Source: Paulinella micropora | Lineage: Eukaryota; Cercozoa; Imbricatea; Euglyphida; Paulinellidae | Assembly (NCBI GenBank): GCA_019918135.1 | Contig: WBZZ01000755.1 | Span: 1-64,000 of the forward strand | Direction: 5' to 3' | Length of the DNA stretch: 64,000 nt | In this document: one piece after another, positions 30,135 through 41,250 of the stretch | Numbering within the stretch: the first letter of the stretch is position 1 | Layout: the number at the start of each line of letters is the position of its first letter | Notes under the pieces: model-generated | Told to the model about the DNA's origin: nothing | Databases searched by the model: none | Seen by the model: only the letters and a program-made list of their open reading frames with translations | Position numbers and translations under genes: made by a program

Positions 30135-30491
30135 TTATTTTTTTTCGTACATTCTTAGCGCGCTGGTCAGGCCAGCCACGCGCAGCTCGCCAGCAGGATG
30201 ATGATGATGATGATGATGCCCGCAGAGCCGCCGCGCGCCGCGGCGGCCGAGGACACGCCCACAGGGGCGCCAGTCTCCGCAAACTCTCCGCCCGTTGTTG
30301 TTGTTGTTGTTGTTGTTGTTGTCGGCGGAGTGGGAGGCGGCGCTGTCGTGGTTTAAAACTCTGTCCACCTTTCGCAGCCTTGGTAGACCGCAACCCCGCG
30401 CGCCCCCGAGTTTATACGAAAGCCCTGCAACGGATCGGCGCAGGCCCACGCGCGCAGCATAATCGACGGGGGCCCCCGGCAGCGCCTGCAC
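30135..30491 (-). other. ORF carrying two microsatellites
   Basis: 118 codons, TTG-started, with nine Asn codons from a GTT/AAC run (about 30294-30322) and seven His codons from an ATG/CAT run (30198-30219). The other minus-strand frame gives Gln and Ser runs instead, so coding is not established. The stop lies in the gene-end repeat, as for real genes nearby, which slightly favours a gene. No domain is recognised. The copy at 43479-43835 has the same run lengths. Confidence 0.25.
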
Positions 30492-30494
30492 AAC

Positions 30495-30733
30495 TTAAAG
30501 CTTGAGTGAGCAGCCCCTGCAACCGACCGAAAGGCGCACGCGAGTTTCCACTGCCTGGCCCGGCTGCAACTCCAGCGAAAGGTATCTGGCCACGCCGACG
30601 GCAGGTTGCGCGTAACTCAGGGCTCGGGCACCTGGTACCAGACAACTGTGCTTGCCCAGGCTGCACTCAAAGACGCGTCTGTCGGGCTCCAGGCAAAAAC
30701 ATATCTGCAGCTGGTATTGGTGCTATGATCGCT
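30495..30733 (-). pseudogene. Possible gene fragment
   Basis: A minus-strand frame without ATG encodes a protein-like stretch (CLEPDRRVFECSLGKHSCLV, ALSYAQPAVGVARYLSLELQ) ending CRGCSLKL. A shortened relative of the same DNA (GGTATCTGGCCACGCCGACG and flanks) lies at about 32008-32085, lacking about 65 bases internally. That suggests a small gene copied and trimmed within block C. The family is not recognised. Confidence 0.3.
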
Positions 30734-30739
30734 CCAGGA

Positions 30740-32127
30740 GGTATTGATGGCCCCCTGAACGTTTTTGGCGGGCCCAAATTTTGATCATATCACACCCTCC
30801 CGAGAAGCAGGACAGGAAAAAGGGAGGGGTGGGGGCGCTCTAAGAAAGTGCGAAAAAAATACGCTGAATTAAAATTCGACAAGTTCTTACACTTGGCACT
30901 GAGAACGAATAGAGAAAACGTAAATTACGCTGAATTTAATTAAAGCTCGACGGTCTTACACTGGAACCAAAAAAAAGGGGACAGCAAGGGGCGCGCTAAG
31001 AATGTACAAACAATAAAAAAATTCTTGACAAAGTTTTAGTTTGGGCACTGAACTAGGAGAGGGGGGGGGCGCCCCTCCCTACCCCCCCTTTTTCTTTCTT
31101 TCCCCTGAGCCCCCTGAGCCCGGGGGGCTCAAAGAACAGGGGAAGGGCAAGGGGGGAGGGGGAGAGCGCAGAAGCTACAAAAAAAAATATGAAACGACTC
31201 GACTAAGCCGGGCGCCCCCCCCCCCTTTTCCTTGTCGAGACTCCGGCTGAACGAGTTCTGGCGGATTTTTTGGTACTTTCTTGATGGCGCAAAATATTAC
31301 GGCTTGACGGTCTGTGCATATGATATGGCCGAAAAAGGCAGCGTTCTCAGGCTTTTCTGGCAATACTGCCTTTTGTCTGCCATATCATTCCAGGCGCACA
31401 CATACGCAAATTTGGCAACAAGTTTTGTGCAAAAAAAAGAAGAAAGAGAAAGAGAAAAATCTTCCTGCTCGAAAAAAGGGGGAGGGGGGACGAAGGGAAG
31501 AGGGGAGAGGGAAGAAAGAGGGAAGAGGGACGAAAGAGGGAAGAGGGAGGATAACCCTCCCCTCTTCCCTGTCGTTTGCTTAAAGGGGAAGAGAGAAAGA
31601 AGGGGGAGGGGGGAGAGAGGGGCGCCCCCGTTCTCTTCCCTTCCCTCTTTCTTCCCCCTCTCCCCTTTTTCTTCCCCCTCCCCCTTCTCTCCCCCTCCCC
31701 CTTATCTCTCCGCTCCCTCTTCCCTCCGAAGGGGGAGGGAGTGCGCAGGACTTGTCATTTGCGCAAGCAAAAAAAATTCTGGCGCGCGTTTTTTTCCGCG
31801 GGGAAACGACCGCTAAAACCCTGGGGAAAGAGACCGGAGCGGCCCGTTCATTTGGCGCTAAGTTTTGCACGACTATGATACGATCAGAAAAGGCAGTGCT
31901 TCCAGGTTTCTTGGTAGAACTGCCTTTTTTCAGCTAGATCAAGAATCTATAAATTTTTTGTTATTAAAGGTCGACAAAGCCTTACACTTCAATCGGATCT
32001 GTGGTATAACTCCGGCGAAAGGTATCTGGCCACGCCGACGGCAGGTTGCGCGTAACTCAGGGCTCGGGCTCCAGGCAAAAGAGCTTCGTGCCTGGCAAGC
32101 ACGTGTCCGCGGGATACGCAGGTTTTT
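30740..32127. repeat. Repeat region at the right end of block C
   Basis: It contains CTGAATTAAAATTCGACAAG-type repeats (30860-30960), a reversed gene-end repeat (about 30985-31060), the GAGCCCCCTGAGCC hairpin (31107-31130), a full MITE-like hairpin (31321-31388), GA/CT tracts (31430-31735) and a second hairpin (31875-31941). From about 32004 there is the shortened relative of 30570-30700. No gene is supported. It is repeated at 44090-45473. Confidence 0.6.
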
Positions 32128-32135
32128 CTCAGTTC

Positions 32136-33015
32136 TTCGGCCTTTATCTCAGTTCTTCGCGTCGAGGAGCTGGATTTATCAGGCTCCTCTCAGCTCACAG
32201 ACGACATGCTGGCTGCTCTGTTGGAAAGCTTCCCGCGGCTTCAGCGACTGGTCTTGGCGGGCTGCGCCAAGGTCACAAACAAGGGCCTTTTGCACGTGGG
32301 CCGCCTGGCGCCTCAACTCCAAACGCTAGACTGCTCCTCTTGCCCCATCATCACAGGCGGGGGTTTGAATAGTCTGCTCGGCGATCTTCCCCAACTCGAA
32401 CGCTTAGTACTTCAGCGTTGCTTTGGTCTAGAAAGCCAGGCTATGGTCCTTTTTGCACAAACGGGCCATCCACGGCTCCAAGAACTAGATCTGTCTTATT
32501 GCCCCTGGATTGAGGATTGCGTGCTGGCCCGCCTAGCTGAGCAGAATTTCCCCAAGCTCGCACTGCTGGACCTGACATGTTGTTCCAAGATCACAGACGC
32601 CGGAGTTGCGGCGTTATTGTCACAGCTGCCTCGGCTGCGGCGCCTGAGTCTGTCGGGCTGCTTCAAGCTTACAGAAGCGATCTGGCCCCACCTGTCGGCG
32701 CAAAACTGCCTGCCAAAGTTGGAGGTGCTTGATCTGTCGCGTTGCTCTTTGCTTACGGGCGAAAAAACGTCGCGATGGCCCAAGAAGCGGAAGCTACCTA
32801 CTAGCCTGACCACCTTGAATCTCTCCAGGTGTCATGCGCTCACCGACGAGGGTCTGCAGGCCTTGGTCACGCGGCTACCCAGCCTCCAGAAAATCGATCT
32901 TTCGTATTGTCCGGAGCTTACTAAAGATTCACTGGCGACCTTGTCCAAAGTAACGGGGCTACAGCAAATGAACCTCACGCAATGCAAGGGGATTCTAGGC
33001 GCGCGAGGCAATTAG
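32136..33015 (+). pseudogene. 5'-truncated copy of the LRR gene
   Basis: It corresponds to 3590-4469. The first about 95 codons are missing because the duplicated block starts inside the gene. An ATG at 32206 could start a 269-aa LRR-only protein (MLAALLESFPRLQRLVLAGC). Few residues differ from the full gene (N for I in GGGLNSLLGD; K for Q in NFPKLAL; S for L in LSLSGCF). Whether it is expressed depends on a promoter from the joined sequence, which I cannot see. Confidence 0.7.
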
Positions 33016-33036
33016 AGCTTTTTTTTATTATGCTGA

Positions 33037-33537
33037 TTATTAAATTCGTGTTTGGTAAGTGGCTTTCTGAACCTAAGATGCAGTCTGTCCGGCAAGCTCA
33101 GTGAAGTTAAACTTCCCGTCAACCTTAGGTGCAAGGGCGTCAAACTAGAGCTCGAGCAGTTGCCCAGTCTCGCTGCATTAGCGCTGCCCCGGGGTTGGAT
33201 CATTGATGGCAACATTATAGTAGATGTCTCGATCTGTGATGCTCTCGCTAAATTTGTTCTGCCCGCAGAACTGAGCTGTACAAAACTGAAGCTGGAATTT
33301 TCGACTTTGCCCGAGCTTACCGATTTTAAAATATCCAGCCCCTTCAAAATTAGCTCCGACGATGTCAAACAAGTCGTCAGGAAAGTCGACGAATTTACCC
33401 TTAAATTCACCGACTGTCCGAATCTCGCTAAAATATGTCTCCCGCAGGATTTGGTGTGCTCCAGCATCGAGATGTGTTGTTGGGATTGCAAAGGGCTCAG
33501 TCTGTTTCGGTTTAGTTCACAATCGTGCCAAAATTAA
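33037..33537 (+). pseudogene. LRR-like tail ORF, copy 2
   Basis: Same frame as copy 1 at 4491, TTG at 33052, 161 codons. Here the leucine pattern continues to the stop (DVKQVVRKVDEFTLKFTDCP, NLAKICLPQDLVCSSIEMCC), so this copy appears to keep the older C-terminus. The TAA lies inside a gene-end repeat. There is no in-frame ATG at its start, so it may be the 3' part of a longer gene or decayed. Confidence 0.45.
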
Positions 33538-33539
33538 AC

Positions 33540-36075
33540 CTTTGTCAGGGATTTTTTTATTAATTTTTTTTTACATTCTTAGCGCACCCCCCCAAGTAAG
33601 ACCGTCGAGCTTTAATTCAGCGCATTCTTTTGCGCAACCTTTGGGCCCAGAGAGAGGGGGGAGGCGCCCCCCCCTCCCCCCTTTCTTTTCTTCCCTCCCT
33701 CTGAGCCCCCTGAGCCCGGGGGGCTCAAGGAGCAGGGAAAGGGCAAGGGGGGAGGGGAAGGGCGCAGAATCTACAAAAAAATTAATACATGCAACGCCTC
33801 CGCTAAGCCCCCCCCCCCTCACCCCCCCCCCCTTGTTTGTTTGTTTAAAGGGGAAGAGAAGGGGGGAGAGAGGGGCGCCCTTTCTCTCTCCCCCTCCCGT
33901 TCCCCTTCTCGCTCCCCTTCTCTCCCCCTCCCCCTTCTCTTCCCGCTCCCTCTTACCCCCGAAGGGGGCAAGGGTGGTACTATGAAAAACTTGTCATTTG
34001 CGCAAAAAAAAAATGGCGCGCGGTTTTTTTTGCGCGGAAAAACGACCGTTAAAAACTCCGCAAAAAATACCGAAGCGGCCCGTTTATTTGGCGCTAAATT
34101 TTGTTGTTCTACAGGGGAGTGATACGGCCGGAAAAGGCAGTGCTGCAGAGTTTTTTCGGCAGAAACGGAGGAATGTGCCATTTGCGAGGCACGCCAGATG
34201 GTAGTGTCAAGCTGGTGTGGATAGTCCTGTGCTATAGCGAAGAAGATAACCTCAAGCATATGAAATTTTTACAGAACAGAGAAAAGGGAATGTACATCTG
34301 CTTCGGCAACGACGCGCTGAGCTGGGGTGGCGGGCGCGGTACTATTCAAACAACAGGAAGAACAGTGAGCACAAAGACATCACGACACCCCTGCCCCTTC
34401 CCTCTCTCGAACCTAGGATTTTCTGGCCACCGGTCTTTTAAATTCTATGTTTGTTTCGAGATCCTCCGCGGCCGGCACACTAAAGGAACTTAAATTCCGA
34501 CATCCTTGAAAAGTCACGCTGGCATGCCCCTTGATATCCCAGCCCTCGGGCGGGGGCGCCAAGAAAGTGCAAGAAAAATCACGCTGAATTAAAACTCGAC
34601 AAGGCAGTACAAACTTGACAATTAAAACAGCACCCTCAGGCTGCCGCGGCATCCGGCCCACGTTATGTTGCCGCGGTAGCCTATGCCAGAGCCCTAGCCG
34701 GCACCGTCTGTGCTCTGCTCGCGCGCCAAGAGAATTCCAGGCCACAACGTCCGCGCCTGTGTAACTAGCTTCAAACAGCTGATCCCCGGCACCGGAGCCC
34801 TTGTCGATTTTTAATTCAGCGTGGACTTTTCCTGCATTTTCCTGGCGCCCTACCCCCCCCCCCCTGCCCCTTCCCTCTCTTGGTTCTCAGTGCCAAGATT
34901 GAAACTTTTTCAAGAATTTTTTTTTGCGTGATTTTTCTTGTACACCGGCGAAGCGCCGCCCCCTTCTTCCCCCCTTTTTCTGACCTTGGGGGCAGTACCA
35001 TCCTCCCCAGGGTCGTGCCGGGGCACGGTGCGCAAGATCTACGGAAATATGAAAAGTGGAAAAGAAAGATTTTTTTTGGAACGCGTTTGCACGCGCTCTG
35101 AGGAGGGACGAGGGGAGAGGAGGAATAAGCAGAAGACAAAGGCGAGAGGGGCGACGAAGGTGAGAGGGGAGACGAAAGTGAGAGGGGCGACGAGAGTGAG
35201 AGGGAGAGCTACAACAGGTCTCGGCTGGGGCGGCCCAGCCGAGCGTCTGTGTGGGATTTTCTTTTTGCGCAAGTAGATTTTGGCGCCAAATTGGCGCATA
35301 CGGCTGTTTCCCCGGGAAGGCTAAGACGTGCACGGGCTCAAGTCTACAGGTTAGACTCAAATTAAAAAGCTTTCCCTGCTCCTTGAGTAGTTACGACACT
35401 ACATTCTTAGCGCGCCCTTGCCCAAAAAAAAGTTTATTAAACACAATGAACCTAGGATTTTCTGGCTACCGGTCTTTTAAGTTCTATATTTGAAGGCGGC
35501 CGGCACACTAAAGGAACTTAAATCCCGACATCCTTGAAAAGTCACGCTGACCTCGTCGTCACCAGCTTAGCGGCATGCGCGCAGGATGTCCTGAAGTCCA
35601 CGCCGAATTAAAACTCGACAAGGTCTTATATTTGACACTAAAAATTAGGAGATAGAGAGAATTTAACGCTGAATTAAAGCTCGACGGCGTCCTGTCAGTG
35701 CCATGGGTCGACCATCGTGCGCAAGATCAGAAAAATATGAAAAGTGGAAAAAAGATTTTGCTCGACAACAAAGGGAACAAACGGGGGGGCGCCGTCTCCC
35801 CCCCCCCCCCCGTTCCCCCCCCCCCTGTTCCTCTTTGTGTGGGGGGGGCGCCCCCCCCCCCCTTCTACTCTCAGCATCAACGCACGTTCAGAGTTTAGAA
35901 AAATGAGACACAATCGAAGAAAACGAGCGGCTCGTAACTGCGCAAGAAGCGTTGTCAAAACAAGATATTTGGCGAAACAAACTAGACTGTCCGCAGTGTA
36001 AGAAGCCATTAAGTCTGGTCCGTCAATCCGCGGATGGGCTCAGGCGCGATAGCAGTTGCGGCATTAGTTTGGTTT
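33540..36075. repeat. Second copy of the 5040-7510 repeat region
   Basis: Same order of repeats as 5040-7510, with differences mainly in C, G, A and T run lengths (for example 33820-33835, 34855-34865, 35785-35860). It includes the GAGCCCCCTGAGCC hairpin (33703-33726) and a gene-end repeat copy (34884-34950). No gene is seen. Confidence 0.65.
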
Positions 36076-36402
36076 CTAACTCCTCCAGCTCTTCCAGTGT
36101 GCGCTCTCTGGCTCCGCAGCGAGAAAAAATTTGACAGCGATTATGATTGTGAAAAATGGGCTCACTATTTCCTTCCATATTCGCTGTCGCCAATTGCGGA
36201 CAGGTGTCCCAGGCTCTCCGTGTTGCTGAGTTCTGCTTGTTTTTATGCGGGCCTCTTGCGCGAGACAGAGCCTGCCGCCAGACCGCGTCGGCGTCGCCAA
36301 GGAAATGAGCAGCGAGCCAAAGTCATCCGAGAACACAGTGTAGTGCACGCGTAGCAAACCGTCGGCCTCAAGCGTTGCCACCAGCGTCTTGTCCTGCAGC
36401 AC
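36076..36402 (-). other. Second copy of the possible 108-aa ORF
   Basis: Identical, as far as I can read, to 7514-7840. The same uncertainty applies: GTG start, open opposite strand, no recognised family. Confidence 0.2.
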
Positions 36403-36547
36403 AAAACGTGTGCTCTTTAGTGCCTGTGATGTTTGCTAGGACACTCATGTCTGACGCCGAAAGCAGCTCGCCATGGGGGGTAGCCTCGTTCGAGCCAGTC
36501 GGGGCGCACTCTTCATTGTGCTGACTTGCCGTCGCCGGGGCCGCTGC

Positions 36548-36712
36548 CTTCTTCACGGTAGGCATTACGAGGGCTTGTTTTTATTCGTCTCCCCATTTCC
36601 CCCCGCAGCTCTACTTCCCCCGCCCCCCCCCCCCCCCCTCTCTCTCTCTCTCTCTCCCCGTTCCCTCTCTCCCGTTTGCCATTCCAAACTCGTCGCCGAA
36701 AAAAATCGTTTT
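36548..36712. other. Filler between blocks A and C
   Basis: About 165 bases found nowhere else in the window. It contains a long C run followed by a (CT)n run (about 36619-36657) and ends with ATTCCAAACTCGTCGCCG and AAAAATCGTTTTGCTGAACC, the last bases shared with block C. It may be templated from elsewhere in the genome, as is common at replication-based rearrangement joins. Confidence 0.7.
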
Positions 36713-37508
36713 GCTGAACCCTCGCTACCTGGAAGACGGGTCGGTGAGCTTTGGTATGGGCCGGATCGAGGCGGCGCATGCTTTTCTGGGCGGTATTGGG
36801 CCTCGAGCGCGCGACCCGGTTCTGCGGCGCCTCAACCAATTTCGATACTTGCGCGACAGACCCTTTAGCGGGCTCTGCCCGCGGGTCCTGCCTTGCACGC
36901 ACCCCAGCGCGGGGCTGGGGCTGACGCCCCGGGAGCGCAGCCAGCATTGCACTTTCTTGCTGCGCGTTCGCAGAGGTGATGATGCTGCTGATTGGCACTC
37001 ACTGGTCGTGTTTGTCGACCAACCCGAACCCGAACCCGCGGCAACACCCGGAGGCAAGCCCCGGGTAGTCACACCCGTGTACGTGTACGATCCCGTCAGC
37101 GCAGACGCGGACGCGCTGGCCGACGGGTGGCAATGTTGGGCGGGTCCCTTGTCCACGGCCTTCGGAAGGCGCGGCCTCGCCGTCTCGCTCCGGCCCCCCC
37201 CACGACTGACGGCCCGAGGGAGATCGACGCGCGCACAGCTCGGGCCGGACCAACGGGGACACGAAGGCGTCTGCGCTCTCTGGTCGTTAGCTCGGGCACT
37301 GCAGGTCAGCTGCTCCCGCCGGGCAGCCGACCTCGGCAGGGCTCTCGGGGAGCCCTGGCTGCTCCTAGTTTCATTCCTGTGGCAAAACCTAATGATGCCC
37401 GACGACGAACTGCCCTTCTTCAGACCCGACGGACCGTCGCGCACCAGCCTGCGCCTCAGACAAGCACTGCTCGACCAGATCTTCAGGAATCTCGACGCGT
37501 GTTCCTAA
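36713..37508 (+). pseudogene. 3' fragment of the large unrecognised gene
   Basis: It corresponds to 23370-24165 and encodes only the last about 265 residues (from NPRYLEDGSVSFGMG). The 5' two-thirds are absent because the duplication edge lies within the gene. It includes the conserved VYVYDPVS and LLLVSFLWQNLMM segments. No start or promoter of its own is apparent. Confidence 0.75.
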
Positions 37509-37624
37509 TGAAAAAGGGCCTTTTAGAAAAAACTTGTTTGGGCTTTCTCCCTCTCTTAGTTCTCAGTGCCAAAATTAAAAACTTTGTCAAGGATTTCTTT
37601 TTATTATTTTTTTTTTGTACATTC

Positions 37625-38200
37625 TTAGCGCACACGCGCTGGGCTCATTTGGCCCGGCGACAAGGCCGAGGTTTTGTTCAGCTGCCGCCCAAATTCGTCC
37701 CAGACAGCGCCACACGGACACTTTTCATACTGTTCGTCGTACAATAATTCCCCACAATTCTCCCCTTTACACTCACGCACGGCGTAGTAATCTCCGCTCT
37801 CGACGGCTTCTTCGTTGACTTCTTGCAGTCGTTGCAGCAGCGCGCAAGCGCCCGCCAGGGCTCCAAAAAGCTCACGAAGCAAGGGGGCCGCTGCTTCTGC
37901 GTTCGCGCTAACCTCTCGAACTCGTTGGCCTAAGGCTGCGACCTTAGCTTCTGTGCCCGCGGACGCCTCCCAACAGGCCCGGTACCTGCGGCGCTGGGCA
38001 CAGAAAGCGCGGTTGACGGGGTCCGGCCCACGCGTAATTAGCATTAGGTCGGATTCCGCCAGCACAGGCCTGGTAGCGGGTTGCGCACGCTCAGCTTGCA
38101 GGCGTGCTTTCTTCCTAGGCGGGCTATCCCCGGAGGCAGGGGCAGGCCGGAGTTCCGTCTGGTCGGCCTGGCTCGTGCTGGTAGAAGTGGTGGTGCTCAT
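37625..38200 (-). CDS. Small protein with coiled coil and C-terminal zinc motif, copy 2
   Basis: Second copy of the gene at 24283-24858, with the same 191-aa product from the ATG at 38200. Both flanks of the gene are inside block C, so it keeps its divergent neighbour (38533) and the gene-end repeat at its stop. I saw no difference in the coding part. Confidence 0.6.
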   Translation of the reverse strand: MSTTTSTSTSQADQTELRPAPASGDSPPRKKARLQAERAQPATRPVLAESDLMLITRGPDPVNRAFCAQRRRYRACWEASAGTEAKVAALGQRVREVSANAEAAAPLLRELFGALAGACALLQRLQEVNEEAVESGDYYAVRECKGENCGELLYDEQYEKCPCGAVWDEFGRQLNKTSALSPGQMSPARVR

Positions 38201-38532
38201 GGTTTGCTGTTGGTCAGCTAGCGTTTCTTTTTTTTTGTGCGTGTGACAGGCAAAGCCGTACCTCGCCTCACCAAAAAGGAGCCGACATACAAAGCCGCGC
38301 GCGTGGCGTTGGGGAGGGGGGGGGGGCGCCCCCTCCCCATTCCTCGGGCCCGGCTCTGCAGTAGAGGGGTGGGGGGGGGGCGCCACCCCCCCCTCTCGCT
38401 AACTGACGTTTAAAAAGTTTAAATCAGCAGTTCTGTGCTTTGTAGACACAACGTATCACCTTTGCGATTTTCTGTTTGCCACGTGGCTCTGCCGTTCTTT
38501 TTTCTTTAGCCCTCGCTCGTGAAGCACCGCCA

Positions 38533-40086
38533 ATGCCATTCACACGATCCCCCCGGAAGCGGTTGTGCCTGCGCGCATCGGGCTGGGGTTGGTTGGATGT
38601 TGATCCAGCAATGTGGTCTGTCGTGCTGGTCTTTCTCGGAGAGCCCGCGAGTTTGCGCACGGCGTTCAGGGTTTGCAAACTCTGGGCGTCTATCATGCAA
38701 AAGCGACATTTCTGGCAGAGCCTAAGCAATGTGTTGGAGCTTGATCTCAGACTCCGCAGCCATGGCCATTTCTTGTCTTCTCCGGCGGGGCGCGCTTTTC
38801 TCGCGGCCGGGGGGTTCTGCTGCTCGCTAGCCATGGCGGCCGACACAAAGACAAACGTTCCCTCTAACAATTTATTGAGCCAGCTTAGACCACAGCGACT
38901 GAAGGCCAGCGGCGACGACTTAACCAAAGACAAGCTTCTGGCACTGCTTGCGGGAAATCCGCCCTTGTCCGTAGTCTCAATCCATAAAGGACACCTGGAT
39001 GACGAGACTTTGTCCCAGCTGCCCGCCTCGGTCCACACACTCGAACTGAGACGGTGTTACTGCTTGTACGGAGACAAAGTGTCCCGCCTACCGACCTCGT
39101 TGCAGCGACTGGCCCTGCGCCGCTGTGCACTTGGGTTGAGCGGGTTTACGAGGCTGCTGAAACTTGCGCCGGGGCTGCTGAACTTGGAGATCGAGCAAAC
39201 GATACATGATGATCTTCCTTGGCTGGCCCAAATCCAAACATTGCCTGGTCTGCAGGGGCTCCGTCTGCGCCACTTTCAGGGCGTCAACCGCACCTCCCTC
39301 AACGAGCTCTGCAGTGCGCTGCCAGAGCTGGAGGAGCTTGAGGTTTCGCATTGCGGCATGCACGTATCCCCGACGAACCTTGCCGCTCTGCCCAAGTTCT
39401 CGCGTCTGAAGTGTCGCGATCTCAACTGTCTCACGGACCCGTACAAGTTGCCACCAGGGCTCACACATTTAGAACTCGCCGACGCTGGGTACCTGAGTGA
39501 CTACTGGTTGCAATCACTGTCACAACTGGGCTCGCTGCAGGAGCTGCGCCTCGGCAATTGCAGGAGTTTCACCGACGCCGGGCTGGGCAGGCTGAAACAC
39601 CCATCACTGCACACCTTGGCGCTGACTGACTGCCGCCAGCTGACGAGCCGGGGGCTCCGTGACCTCGCGCGCAACCTTCCGGCCTTGCATACGTTAGCAA
39701 TCCTTGGCCACAATCGATTGACCAACAGCGGGCTGCGCCCACTGGTGCGGCGCTTTGCGGTGCTGCGCAGCCTCGGGCTAGAGCTTCAAGACGAGTACGC
39801 TGGCACGTGGCTCACACAAATGCCCATGGCCAAGGATCTCCGGCGGCTGAACCTACTTAACGTAAGCATCAACGACGACACGCTGAAGCACCTATCGCGG
39901 TTCACGGGTCTGTGCGAGCTGAGCCTCGGGACTTGCTGTGAGGTGACTGACGGGGGGCTTATCCATTTGGAACAGCTGGCGGGTCTGAGATCGCTAGAGC
40001 TAGGCAAAGCTTTGCAAGTCACAACCACAGGAGTCGAGCGCCTGGCGCAAGCTCTCGAGCTGCACAAGCTAAGAGTTCGGCGCTAA
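38533..40086 (+). CDS. F-box and leucine-rich-repeat protein, copy 2
   Basis: Second copy of 25191-26744, 517 aa from the ATG, with an identical protein as far as I can read. Upstream DNA is also duplicated, so both copies should have the same promoter. The 3' flank differs by a T in TGTGTTTAAAAAAAACC. Role as for copy 1: likely substrate receptor, inferred from F-box plus LRR. Confidence 0.83.
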   Translation: MPFTRSPRKRLCLRASGWGWLDVDPAMWSVVLVFLGEPASLRTAFRVCKLWASIMQKRHFWQSLSNVLELDLRLRSHGHFLSSPAGRAFLAAGGFCCSLAMAADTKTNVPSNNLLSQLRPQRLKASGDDLTKDKLLALLAGNPPLSVVSIHKGHLDDETLSQLPASVHTLELRRCYCLYGDKVSRLPTSLQRLALRRCALGLSGFTRLLKLAPGLLNLEIEQTIHDDLPWLAQIQTLPGLQGLRLRHFQGVNRTSLNELCSALPELEELEVSHCGMHVSPTNLAALPKFSRLKCRDLNCLTDPYKLPPGLTHLELADAGYLSDYWLQSLSQLGSLQELRLGNCRSFTDAGLGRLKHPSLHTLALTDCRQLTSRGLRDLARNLPALHTLAILGHNRLTNSGLRPLVRRFAVLRSLGLELQDEYAGTWLTQMPMAKDLRRLNLLNVSINDDTLKHLSRFTGLCELSLGTCCEVTDGGLIHLEQLAGLRSLELGKALQVTTTGVERLAQALELHKLRVRR

Positions 40087-40691
40087 AGGAACGGCGAGCC
40101 CGCCCCTCTGTCTATGTGTTATATCTTGCTACATGTGTTTAAAAAAAACCACTCTAGTTAAAAAAAAGTCTTTTAATTACAACTTCAAATGCGACGGATG
40201 ACGCCCGATGCGACCTAGTAGATCGTATTGAAATCTTGAGGAGGTGAACCCCGCCCCTCCCCCCCCCTCCCCCCCGGGGCCTCTCCCCGAGGGGAAGGGT
40301 GCCAAAGAAAACTTTTCGATTGGTGGAGCACAGTTCTGGCGCACCTTCCTTTCCCCGGGAAATACGCACATGCACATTTGGCGACGAATTTCACGCGAGA
40401 AAAAAAGAGAGAAAAAAAAATCCTGCCGGGATCCGCAGAAATCTAGGAAGAGAGAGGGAAGGGGGAGAGGGAGGGTGAGGGAAGGGGGAGGGGAGGGGGG
40501 AAGGGGGGGGGGCGCTCCCCCCCCTGCGGGCTCCAAAAAAGAAAGTTTGTTTATTTTTTTCTCTCCCTCTAAACCCACAAATCTAACCTGTTCACTTTGT
40601 GACCAGCTACAGGCATGGCCCTGCCCTTGGCTTTATGGGTCCTGCCTCGACGACAAACTCCGCCTAAGTCATACGGCAAGCGACTTCTCCA

Positions 40692-41222
40692 ATGAGACGG
40701 CTTACTCTGTGGGGCCAGAAAGAAAGGCTCCCCGAGCCTCCCCTAGATGCTGCCCCAGCGGGCGGGCCCCGAGAGGAGAAATCCCGAGAGAGGAAGTTCA
40801 AGCCCGCGCAGCATCCTCCAGAGCCTTCTTTAGCTTATGCGCCGTTCTGGACTGAGACTGCCAGAGAGATGTCTAGGCAGTTACCTCTATACACAGGAGG
40901 CGGCCTGGCCAGAGCGAGCGCAAGCCGCCTGCCTATTTCTCTGAGCAGGGCCCTGGGTAACGGTTCCTGGAGCTCGGTCAGAAGGTACGATCCGACAACC
41001 GCACAAGGTCTGCAGGAGACCTTCTGGCAGTCGCGACTTGCACTGCTGCCCGCAACTCAGGTCAACGCGCGACGTAACGCGGCCAAAGCAGACGACACCC
41101 AGAACAAGGTGCCCAAGAAGAAGTTTAGTCTGAACAAGAAGGCGAGCAAGACGCCCCCGCTCAAGACACTCACGTGCAGGATCTACCCAAAGACCAAGGA
41201 TAAGGAAGTCAGGCGGGCTTGA
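40692..41222 (+). pseudogene. Fanzor N-terminal part, copy 2
   Basis: As 27351-27881, with one visible residue change (KASKTPPL here, KASKMPPL in copy 1). The frame ends at the same place, so the missing middle region predates the block duplication. Confidence 0.6.
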
Positions 41223-41250
41223 GGCAAAGAAGCTTGAAATCAAGTACGAT

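Larger units (their letters stand above)
23370..32127 (+). repeat. Duplicated block C, first copy
   Basis: Almost identical to 36713-45473. The left edge lies inside the large gene (GCTGAACCCTCGCTACCTGG) and the right edge is just after TACGCAGGTTTTT. Its left flank is natural sequence here, because the gene runs through the edge. Its right flank is a junction to a second copy of block A. Differences from the other copy are mainly homopolymer lengths, with rare substitutions (27811 region ATG versus ACG at 41152). Confidence 0.92.
32136..36547 (+). repeat. Duplicated block A, second copy (inserted between the two C blocks)
   Basis: Matches 3590-7988. At its left edge the motif CTCAGTTCTTCG occurs twice within 25 bases (about 32128 and 32148), once from block A and once at the join, a microhomology pattern. 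At its right edge the match ends at GGGGCCGCTGCC, where this copy continues with CTTCTTCACGG and the original continues into the MYND gene. Confidence 0.9.

Noticed and set aside
30198-30219. Engineered His tag
   Set aside because: It is a natural trinucleotide run next to a second trinucleotide run, present in both block copies.
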